Below are positions 1-9,636 of a stretch of DNA of 64,000 nucleotides, piece after piece. Position numbers and translations under genes: made by a program. Origin of the DNA: Saccoglossus kowalevskii (lineage: Eukaryota; Hemichordata; Enteropneusta; Harrimaniidae); NCBI RefSeq assembly GCF_000003605.2, contig NW_003147276.1, forward strand, positions 407,163 through 471,162, written 5' to 3'. Positions within the stretch are counted from its first letter, which is position 1, and each line of letters starts with the position of its first letter. The notes beneath the pieces are model-generated. The model was not told the DNA's origin. It did no database searches and saw nothing but the letters and a program-made list of their open reading frames with translations.

Positions 1-426
1 TGTCAATAACTTCCTCTTCGTCTCCAACTGGTGCTTCAATCAAATCAGCCTCTACTAAAGTCGGTTTGGGTTCCTCTTCTGGTGTCAGCTCCAGTTCAAA
101 GCTTACTTCCTCTGATGGTCTTTTAAATTCTACTTCAGCTGATGTAACCTGCGGTTCCCCCACTTCTTTCTTGATCTCAAATGAAACCTCTTCCAGTGGC
201 TGTTGATCAATGGATACCTCAAATTCAGCTTTGGCTGGTTTCATCTTCATTTCAACCTCAACTTTCTCTTCTTTCATTGGTTCCACCTTAAATTCAGCTT
301 CAACCACATCTGCTTTGGGTTTCTCTTCTGGCGTCAGCTGGAAGCTTATTTCCTCTGGCTTGACTTCTACTGTCGTTGTAGTTGTAGTTGTTTCAACCTT
401 GACAATTTCTTCTACTGTTTTAGTTT
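1..426 (-). CDS. ttn: Exon 52 (partial): acidic PEVK-like repeat region
   Basis: Open in the expected frame from the acceptor at 427-428 to the window edge: ETKTVEEIVKVETTTTTTTV, then repeated pieces of the form EEISFQLTPEEKPKADVVEA and EEVSFELELTPEEEPKPTLV (EVSFE-(x)n-TPEE pattern, two clear copies and one weak). Glu/Val/Pro/Lys-rich with no globular domain; a spring-like region by analogy with exons 34-36. It continues past position 1. Confidence 0.9.
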
Positions 427-547
427 CTGAAAAAAAATCCAAGACAGATAAATGAAGAAAATAGTTTTTTTTTTCAAGTAATACTCCATAGAAGATTATG
501 TAACCATTAATAAAGGAGAATGTTGACACTAATTTCAAAATTATTAC

Positions 548-961
548 CTTTGCTAATCACAAATATGTCAGTAGAACATGAAGCAGAACCGAAGTCATTT
601 GTAGCTTTACATGTGTACTCAGCATCATCATCTTCTGTCACAATGGGTATAATCAGGGTACAATTGCCTTCATCATCAGTAATAACAGAGTAGTGTGGGC
701 TTGGCCTGATCACATCCTCGTCCTTATACCAGCAGATATTAGGCATTGGTTTACCAGCTACTTTACAATCTAATGTAGCTTGTTCCCCTTCTGGGACCTC
801 CACTCCAGTAAGTTCCTTCACAAACTTAGGTGGCTCACCGCTTGGTAGTTCAAGTTGGAATTGTACCTCTTCAGGAGCAGTTTCTATTTCAATCTTTTGT
901 TCAGTAACAACTTCTTTCCTCTCAACAGTGATTTCTTTCTTTATTTTCACTTCTTCCTCTT
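548..961 (-). CDS. ttn: Exon 51: charged linker plus Ig
   Basis: EEEEVKIKKEITVERKEVVT, IEIETAPEEVQFQLELPSGE, then an Ig with both core Cys: PPKFVKELTGVEVPEGEQAT, LDCKVAGKPMPNICWYKDED, TEDDDAEYTCKATNDFGSAS. Phase 1-1, donor GTAATA. Confidence 0.93.
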
Positions 962-1646
962 CTATAACATAAACATAAGATACATTGCATTGGAGTTGCA
1001 TTAACTTACAAGATCCTAAAATAAAGGAAGTTGACTATAAAAAAACAGCATCACTGCATATTATCATTCCAATATTGATGGATTTGTTGATTCAAACTAA
1101 TAATATTCATTAAGAGAAAGCTGTTTAACCAGCATATTTACACATATGAAACAATAGAATGAATTGCCCTGTATATGTAAGGGCAGACAGATATCAAAAA
1201 AAGTTAAAGGGCGCCATTTAACATTTAGAAAAAAAGCTGACATAATAAGAATATGCTGAAAAAAATAAAAAAACAGTAATTTAAAGAAAATGTAAAAATA
1301 TTAAGTTTCTAGCACAGGTTTGATCGATCGATCACCCACTCGCAAAGCAAACTAACTAACAAACTAACTAACCACTAAACTATGACGTTTCCCTAATAGA
1401 CAAAATACACTTAAAAAAACTTTAGTCACAAAAAATATACAGTTAACTATTTTTAGAATATCAACTCCAAAATCTATACAAGCCAAGTGCACCTACAATC
1501 AGTTTGATATTTTTGGAGTTATCACGCCCACAATAAAAGTTTGTCAATGGCGCCAGATGACAGTGATTTTGCCACCTCTTGTAACTTTCACTTCATAACG
1601 GGAAAGCCAAAAATACATTAAAATATGCATATTAATTGCTTCATAC
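962..1646. other. Intron 50-51, nothing recognised
   Basis: AT-rich. Contains a short GATC run and AACT tetranucleotide run at about 1,322-1,370 and nothing else that I can name. Confidence 0.8.
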
Positions 1647-1955
1647 CTTCTCGAACATTAAGTTGTACAGAACATTTAGCCTTTCCAACAGGATTAACTG
1701 CTTCAATTGTAATTGTACCAGTATCCTCAGGGAAAGCTTCTGGTAGTGTCAAGCTATAAACATCAACATCATCATGCTTTGATATAAAGACTTTATCATC
1801 ACTAACTGGTTTGTCATCATGTAACCATATAATATCTGGTTTCGGTTTACCAATCACTCGACATTTGAACTCAGCCTTTTCTCCTTCTGTGATTGTCTGA
1901 CTTTGAGGAAGTACAATAAATTCTGGAGGTTCCATTGGTTCCACTGGCAGGGGTT
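1647..1955 (-). CDS. ttn: Exon 50: one Ig domain
   Basis: EPLPVEPMEPPEFIVLPQSQ, AEFKCRVIGKPKPDIIWLHD, SKHDDVDVYSLTLPEAFPED, TGTITIEAVNPVG. F-strand Cys is Ile. Phase 1-1, donor GTATGA. Confidence 0.93.
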
Positions 1956-4359
1956 CTATAGAAAGAAGATATTGGATGAATTACTGAATAATGTATGTAC
2001 CAAAAGAAATCACCATGCATCATGCAGTTTACTGTCTCTGTAGTCTAGCACTAATTTTATGACTTCTTTAGTGAAATAGCTGCATCATATGAAGTATATT
2101 TGACTTGTTTTTATTCCAGATTTGTTAAGAAAATTTAACGACACTTTTGTTATTTGTCAATAATTTGTAAAGTAAGAGGAAATTGATATTACAATATTTT
2201 ATTTACTGATGTTGAAAAATACACAAACAAATATATACCAAATATGATATTTATTGAAATATGAAACAAGTTGATAAAGGCAGATTTGATAATGATAAAA
2301 TCAAAATCAAAATTTCATAAAAGTTAACACAGCTTCAACAAAAAAAGACATAAATGCTACTCAAAGCTTGAACCTCAGTACTGTTCTTACAAAACTGAAA
2401 AAACAAAATTAAAACTGATGCAAAAAAACATAAAACGAACAAAATAAAAGTGTGCAGATAAACCCTATAAAATAGAAATCGTAAACCAGGGAAAATATTG
2501 AACTCAAAATTACCCAGCTAAATACATATATCCAAAGTGCAATCTATAAATCAGGAATGTCATTAGACATTTCTTGAACTTGTGACTGTTATATATTTAT
2601 GTATGTGATAATTTACATGTTATTGAAATTACCAATTATTTTATTCAGTATATGCTATATGACAATTATATAACAGTGAACACATACTGATTTGTGATGA
2701 TTCCAATTATTATCAATATTAAAATTGTTTTAAAAATGGTACAATGTATCAATATTTGCTACTGTAATGGTAGTTTTCATTGATACTTTTCTGATCAAAC
2801 AATCTGATTATAATAAGATTATTTTTTAAACGTTTTATTTTAATTGATTATTAGCTGGTATCCAAACATATTATTATGTAATAAATAATAAAAGAAAAAA
2901 TATAAATAAACAATGAAATCAAATTCTACATCAGATATGACAGACATCAATAATTGGTCATTTCAATAACATTAATGTAGGCACTCAAAATGAACTAGAA
3001 AAGTATGTGCGAAAAAATGCAGCAGCATTATTTTTTAAATTAGCAGGAGATTTAATGATGATATATCTTAGTTAACAACATCACCTGTAGTACTAATAAT
3101 GCCATGAGTGACAAGAGGTGTCACGCCTTTAGTCAGGATACAGCAGGTACGCCTCAATGCAGCATGCTCTGATACTCAATGAATAAGTCATACAATCTAA
3201 GTATTATCTAGTTCTATGGCATGGATGAAAGGCACTCAAACAACAGCAATTAGTCAATCAATGAATACAATGATAAGGACATAGGTTTTCTTCTGCTCTC
3301 AAGCATTCTGCACTTCTTGGAAGAGTTATTTTACAAATCAGAAAATATATCAGCGTACCACTTGTACTTTACAGCAACAATCAACATGAAAGACATGTGA
3401 AGCCAAATGGTATTTTACTGTATTAAATATGTTTCAATTGTAGTACAATACATTTATTGCTTTTAATAATTTATGAATTATACCTGAGAGCAAAGAAGAG
3501 AATCTGATATCCCACTTGAAGATGTATATTATACGATGTATGATGGAATTATTATATCAATGCTTCAAATTAATATTTTAACATACATGGGAATCAGCAG
3601 ATTAATGAGGTTATATTTATTATTATATTAAGTGGAACTGAGGATGATCACAGAAAAGCAGGAAAATATTAGTAATATTTCTTGGAGATTAAATTATAGC
3701 AAAAATCAATAATCTAATGTAATTATATAAAAAACACTGATCTTTAAGGATCAATCTAAATGTTATGTGATGTTAGCAAAAGATGCATTTGATTTGAAGC
3801 CACAATGCTGTAATATCTTTTTTGCATTATATCCACATCTCCCAGCACACCCAGGTAATTATCGGTATTGAAATGGTAAAGTGTGTAATAGTTATTAAGG
3901 TTTGGGTTGCTTTATACTGTTAGAAACCATCTTGTCCCAAACATCCAACAACATTAGATCATTGATTAGAACTTAATATATTAATGGCAGGGAACAGAGG
4001 TATTTGTTGTGGTAGTACAATTATCTGTACACACCCTGATATGACATGGGTGAATAAAACAATTACAGGTAACAATACCATACTGGAATGAAAAAATTAG
4101 TCCTATATACACCTAAATATGACCCCGGAAAAAAATTGGTAACAATGTCATGTTATACACCTAATGATGAACAAGTTTACAACAATAACACAGTGTGAAT
4201 ACATATATCAATGAACACATCATGAAGTATTAGTCTGTAGAAAAAGAAAAAATACGACATACATCAGTTAGGTCAACAACTGTCTCATTGCAAACTATGA
4301 AACTTGTAAAAGAAAGGGATATACACTTAATTTGAGTAACAATATATTGTATAACTCAC
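1956..4359. other. Intron 49-50 (2.4 kb)
   Basis: AT-rich non-coding sequence; only the 84-base exon candidate at 3,085-3,168 stands out. Confidence 0.8.
3085..3168 (-). other. Candidate cassette exon in the exon 49-50 intron
   Basis: 84 bases with TATCAG acceptor and CTACAG|GTGATG donor, open in the phase-1 frame of the surrounding intron: EHAALRRTCCILTKGVTPLV, THGIISTT. Exactly phase 1-1. The residue composition is unlike the rest of the protein and the polypyrimidine tract is weak, so this may be chance. Confidence 0.2.
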
Positions 4360-4682
4360 CTATGACACTTAAATTCACTGAAGACGTTGTCTCCCCTTCT
4401 TTATTCTTGACTTCTACTCTGTAAATGCCAGCATCATCAAACGTCACATCATTTATCTCCAAAGACAAGAAATACATGTGGACATCTGCATAAACACTCA
4501 AGTGAACACGTTTTGTGTCTTCTAACAGTTGGTCATTGTGATACCAAACAACATTAGGTCTTGGTGCAGCAATCAGTTTATACTCAAAGCTAACATGCGT
4601 CTGTCCTACTGGAACTTCCTTTGGTTTACCAACTTCCATGAAAGCTGGTTTGATTCCCTCTGGCTCTTCTAGTGTTGATTCC
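4360..4682 (-). CDS. ttn: Exon 49: atypical Ig without core cysteines
   Basis: ESTLEEPEGIKPAFMEVGKP, B-strand THVSFEYKLIAAPRPNVVWY, HNDQLLEDTKRVHLSVYADV, DDAGIYRVEVKNKEGE. The core Cys positions are Tyr and Val while Trp and DxGxYxxxxxN are kept, so it should fold as an I-set Ig without the disulfide. Phase 2 in, phase 1 out. Confidence 0.92.
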
Positions 4683-5391
4683 CTGTGAAATTGAATGACA
4701 ATATGACATATTTTTTATATATCTTTCATCATATCTCCATAACTTGCAGCATTCTGTAATTTTGTGGTATTGCACAGGGTATCTGCATTCCACCTTATTT
4801 GGAAAGGTAAATTTAAAATATGGAACAAATACATATTATTTCCAGCATTGCAGTTATGGACTTCATACACCAAAGTCAGATAGAAGAATGCAGTCTGATA
4901 CATGCTCGGCTGACCACTGCTATGCATGAACAACTTTATGTTTACATATAGGTTTGATCACGGTCCAAGGGGTGTGATCTAACCGACTTAGCACTGGTCA
5001 TTCAACCCGAGAAAAGATTTGTATTAGCCAATTAAAGAATGACATTTTGACAGCAATCAAATTTGTGAAAAACATTTAGTACATTATGTTACATTAACAA
5101 AATGTTGCAACGATGGCCTATGTGCTGCCAGTAGTGTCAGTTGAATCGAGCATAACTCAATGGAGACTTTGTATCTGATCTACATGTTATAAATAAATTG
5201 TTACAATTATTAATTTATTAATTGTTACATATTACAATGATATGACCAAATATGCACTTAGACGATATGCAGTTGCATAAAAATCCACTATACAACAGCC
5301 TGTAGACTGTCCGTATGTGCATAGCAAAAAAAATCAGAGATAGAGTGAGATTGAGCATCCGATCATACAAATCATACAATACAACATTTAC
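4683..5391. other. Intron 48-49
   Basis: Nothing recognised; the short open frames at 4.7-4.9 kb on both strands look like chance. Confidence 0.75.
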
Positions 5392-5449
5392 CTTGACAAG
5401 GTCCTTCTCGACACCAGAGTTTCACTGCTCTCAGCATCGGACAGGGTAA
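5392..5449 (-). CDS. ttn: Exon 48: short linker micro-exon
   Basis: VTLSDAESSETLVSRRTLSR, phase 1 in, phase 2 out, acceptor TTTCAG, donor GTAAAT. Ser-rich with an RR pair, a plausible basophilic phosphosite (inference). Confidence 0.8.
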
Positions 5450-5669
5450 CTGAAATTGAAAAAAAAACATGATGTGAAAATCAACTTTGCTTTTTATTTA
5501 AAATTTTCAAATGAATGATTTTGACTGAAATGATTTATTGAATTGACATGTGGAATAAACATGTAAGCTACTGTTAAGAATAAAAGGCTAATTCTTAACC
5601 AATCACAAACTTGTGTTTTGCAGTCCAGTGGCAAGCATTCAAAATTTTACTAACTTGAGTTATCAATAC

Positions 5670-5971
5670 CTTCAACAAGTAGTTCTGCACTACTGGAAGC
5701 CATTCCAGCTTTATTTTTCGCAACACATGTATACTTTCCGGAATCTTCTGGGAAAACTTCTTTGATAAGCAAAGTACAAATACTACCATTGTAATCTAAC
5801 TTGAAATCTTCAGAATCAGGTATCATGGTGCTTTGTCTGTACCAAGCTATAGAGGCTTAGGATTGCCTTCAACGCGACATTTCAATGTCACAGGTTTGCC
5901 ATCTTTGGCACGTGTAGTGTTCAATAAGTCAATGAAGTGAGGAGGAACAAGATCACCATCAAATGGTTCAT
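5670..5971 (-). CDS. ttn: Exon 47: one Ig domain (one-base frameshift)
   Basis: DEPFDGDLVPPHFIDLLNTT, B-strand PVTLKCRVEGNPKP, then the frame hits TAG just before the core Trp; one frame over it continues as IAWYRQSTMIPDSEDFKLDY, CTLLIKEVFPEDSGKYTCVA, NKAGMASSSAELLVEG. One base is missing near 5,852-5,853. The exon is 302 bases, and 303 would make it phase 1-1 as needed by exons 46 and 48. Both core Cys present. Confidence 0.88.
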
Positions 5972-6465
5972 CTGAGAAGAACGTGATTCATAATATTATA
6001 AAAGGTCAATACAAATAAAGATGCACATGCAGCATTCAAATTAAAATTATAACATTGAACGATACAAATTCTACATAATAATATGAATCAAACAATATTG
6101 TACTATAATAATAATGATAACATTAATGAAAACAAAAAAAATCATTCACTTCTAAATTATACAAATTTCGATCAGTTTACTGTTATTAATCAAAAACATC
6201 TAACACTACTTTTCAATGGGATTCTTATCAGTAAGCTCATTATTTGTTGCTTTGTTGTTTTTTATTATTATTATTTGACATGTGTTATGCAGATTCAAAG
6301 ATGGACAGGCAAGTCACATCTCAAGAATAGTTTTCAATGGCAACAAGTTTGATTTTACTGATAGATATATTAGCACATTAGTTTGCTTACATAACTAAAC
6401 ACTACAAAATCACAAACTACAAGCAGCGTAATGTAAGCAGGTAAAACTTGAACAAGAATGTTTAC
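5972..6465. other. Intron 46-47
   Basis: AT-rich, nothing recognised. Confidence 0.8.
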
Positions 6466-6768
6466 CAGTTGTTAGTTTGTCACCCATTCCAATGGTCATA
6501 CCTTCTCCCTCGGGCAGTGCGGCCATACTCTCAGCAAGCTGGTCTTTCAAATGTTGCTCATACGTCTCAAGTGTTTCTAAATAGGAGCCGGGCACCCAAC
6601 CTTCTTCTCCATTTGGACGGCGGACTAACCACCAATCACCATGGTTACGTTCAATCACAGTGAGTTCTTCACCTTCTCTTAACGACATTACTTCATCAGT
6701 CTCAGCGAGGTAGTTCCCAATAGCAACATAGGCTAGTGAAATTTCTTTCTTTTCTTCCTGCTCTTTTT
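6466..6768 (-). CDS. ttn: Exon 46: SH3 domain
   Basis: Lys/Glu-rich lead (EKEQEEKKE), then a complete SH3 domain: SLAYVAIGNYLAETDEVMSL, REGEELTVIERNHGDWWLVR, RPNGEEGWVPGSYLETLETY. The ALYDY position reads AYVAIGNY, the WW at the RT/n-Src junction, the GWVP-x-x-Y motif and the acidic RT loop are all present, so the proline-peptide groove looks intact. Vertebrate titin has no SH3 domain, but arthropod sallimus has one in the I-band part, so its presence points to an invertebrate titin. A Met/Gly-rich tail (EGEGMTIGMGDKLTT) follows. Phase 1-1. Confidence 0.95.
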
Positions 6769-6951
6769 CTGCAGATGAATTTAGAACAAGTTTAGAAACA
6801 AGATGTCAAATGAAAAATCAAGCTCTTTAGAAACCCTATAAATAACATAAAAACTTCTCACATTGCAAAAACATGCATATGTATGTACAACAGTGCAAAT
6901 GCCATTATGAATGAGAGGATCAATACAAATAAAATAAACATTATAGCCTAC

Positions 6952-6988
6952 CTTCAGTCACTTGTAATTCTTTCTCAAATACAACTTC
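6952..6988 (-). CDS. ttn: Exon 45: 37-base micro-exon
   Basis: EVVFEKELQVTE, phase 0 in, phase 1 out. Needed to bring the phase-0 end of exon 44 to the phase-1 start of exon 46, which is the main evidence together with CATAG acceptor and GTAGGC donor. Confidence 0.75.
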
Positions 6989-7253
6989 CTATGATGTAAA
7001 TGTATTTAAAAAAAGAAAATTAATAGAAATTATAGAAAAAAAAAAAAAAAGAGAACACAAAATACAGTGAGAAAAAAATTAACAAATGCTGTGTTTTCAC
7101 AGACATACTGTCAACTCTTATACATAGTGCAAGGAAAAGTAAATGCATGCCATAATAACTCTTTCATAGCCACTGTGCATGTTCATCAAAAGGTGATACA
7201 ATTTGGTGTGGAAGACATGGCAATGAAAGTGTTACTGTGCTGGATTCCATTAC

Positions 7254-7379
7254 CTGTGTCTTTGGTTCAATCACAGTGGTTTTAATCGTCTTAACAATGG
7301 TCTCAACACCAGTAGGACTAGTGATGATCTCCACGATCTCTTCTTGAATTGTCTCTGGTTGTTTCATGTGTATAGTTTT
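7254..7379 (-). CDS. ttn: Exon 44: short charged linker
   Basis: 42 codons, phase 0-0: KTIHMKQPETIQEEIVEIIT, SPTGVETIVKTIKTTVIEPK, TQ. Alternating hydrophobic/charged residues; no known domain. Skippable without a frame change. Confidence 0.82.
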
Positions 7380-8359
7380 CTAAACAATAATTTATTGATA
7401 CTGATCATCCATGCTATACATGGTCAGGGCTAGTGGATCAGTTTTGAGCTAAACACACTTTAGTTGTGGTAGTTCGTGCAAGTGGTAGTGCATGCAAGTG
7501 TACACCATACATTCACATATGTGCACACATTATTCCATCTCTTCACTTTCACACAAATACAATACATGTTTAGAACAGAAACAACAAAGTATTTAGTGGT
7601 CTAGTTGTATTGACCGCTAGTCTAGTATGACCACTAGTCATACAGGTTGTTGCTATGCAAAAAACAGTTATTCAATTTGGCAGTCATCCCCAAAGTTAGC
7701 ATGTAGTTTGTTAACAATTGTTAACTGTGATAGCATATCACAACACATATATCCACTAAAAGGCACATATTAAAAATAGTACAGCCTGTATATGAGTGTT
7801 TGCCCTTCTAACATTGGCATATGATCACTCGCACTCGAGCACAGTTGCCAAAATTTGGTCAGTCGTATATGAACCACAATCATGTATCTACATGCATTAT
7901 TTGTAGCGAATTTCCAGCCTAATTAGTGATTAGCTCACAAAGTTGTAACAGCTCTAACTTGACTGTTAGTTATATTTGTGTTTAATAGAGCAACATTTAA
8001 ATCTTTTTTAATCTCTACTATTTTGTTTGTTTTCATATGATTCAGTTTCCTGTTTGGAGACAATATCAAAAACATCAAAATAACTGCAGACACTACATGT
8101 TTCTGAAGTACGATGAACACTGTAAGAGTTACTAAGCTTTATATTAAAAAAAATCTTTGACAATACATTAGGTAGAACAGTGTCTCTCTGAAGGCAGGGT
8201 CTAGTGAAAACAAACTAGAACAAACTTCTGCGTACAAACCCCAAAAAGAGTCAATCATGGTAAGTAAGTATATTAAAATACACAACATTGATGACAAGTA
8301 AAATGTTTTTTTAAACCCATATATATGAATTAGACGTGAATGAGAACCATGATTCATAC
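7380..8359. other. Intron 43-44
   Basis: Nothing recognised. Includes a local repeat of TAGTCTAGTATGACCACTAG near 7,615. Confidence 0.75.
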
Positions 8360-8460
8360 CTTTACAGTGTCAGGCTTTTCTTCAATGGTCATTTTAGTCA
8401 CTGTAACTTCTTCTTTTGTAATGGTTTCTTTTTCAATGACTTCTTTATCCGAAGTAACTT
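8360..8460 (-). CDS. ttn: Exon 43: short charged linker
   Basis: EVTSDKEVIEKETITKEEVT, VTKMTIEEKPDTVK. Glu/Lys/Thr-rich without a domain. Found from the TGTAG acceptor and GTATGA donor and exact phase (1 in, 0 out). Confidence 0.8.
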
Positions 8461-9636
8461 CTACAGTGAAAAATGACAACAATTGTAAGCAGCTATTTTA
8501 TAGATAAACTTTTTCTACACTTTACTCGTATGTCATTCCACAATAATGAGTAATCTTTTTCTGAATCTTTTCTGATAAATGAAAACCCAGACATTACTTT
8601 AATAATGCTTATCGATAAAGGAAACTATGATTATTTATAGTGCATTAGTTGTATATATGAATACACTGTACTGATATATACAAATAAAATGTGATTTTAT
8701 GGATTTCTTGTTGGAATCAAAATTAGAAAACATCAGAATCAGCTAAACCTACAATATATTGTGTGAATAGAATACATGACAAATGAAATTTACAACTATT
8801 AATTATTACAATGGTGTGGTGTTCTCATGTCAACTGTTCCAAGATTCATAAACTAGCTTGGTCATATCTCAATGCATACTAAAATGTATTGTCAAACAGG
8901 TGAGTTGAGAGACACCAATATTAGTACAAAGGGGAAAACAAGAAAATGAATGATTAGGAGCACAGAAAATAATTCCATGCCAGGTATGCTGCATTAACAA
9001 AGTAGGGGAACATTAACAAACATAAATATTGACTTACATGCATTATATACTACAAGACAAAAGCACCGATATATGAAGAAGTGTATAAAATTCAGAGTGA
9101 TGTGTGACCATGTCCATGTTAAATACATAACTTTGTGTGTAAAGCAGTATGCCATGGTAACATTCAATGACAGCCAATGCATTTCAGGCTGCATTATCAA
9201 CATGTGATTATTATTACATGATATTTAATTTCACTACTGTGCATGACGCTGAGTAAATATGCCACCAAGAGGACAAAAAATACCGTATTTGATCTATTAG
9301 AAGTGCACATAAAGAACAGATTACATTTATTATATACTGGATGATTCAAATATAATTAATTTTTACCATAGACTTGTTTATGTGCGCTATCAATAGAGAA
9401 AATATGGTACGTAAATAAAGCATCATAGATTTGTCATCACATGCATGTATTACTATGACTTGGTTCATCTCTGATGGCGCAACTGTCATAACAGCGAATG
9501 GGAATGCCCAATGAAGCAATGATGCGGCTTACAATGATGATTTTACAGACAGGAGAGAGTAGATATAGCGGGGTACAAAGGACAGATGTATGATTGAAAG
9601 AAATCTAGTCTAGGATTGATTCCAAGTGACTCAAAC
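8461..9636. other. Intron 42-43
   Basis: Holds the family 2 palindromic element at 9,283-9,413; otherwise nothing recognised. Confidence 0.8.
9283..9413. mobile_element. Short palindromic element, family 2 copy A
   Basis: Left end TACCGTATTTGATCTATTAG, with AAGTGCACATAAA; the complement of the right end reads TACCATATTTTCTCTATTGA, then GCGCACATAAA. About 130 bases in the intron between exons 43 and 42. It shares its centre with 36.7-36.9 kb. Confidence 0.6.
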
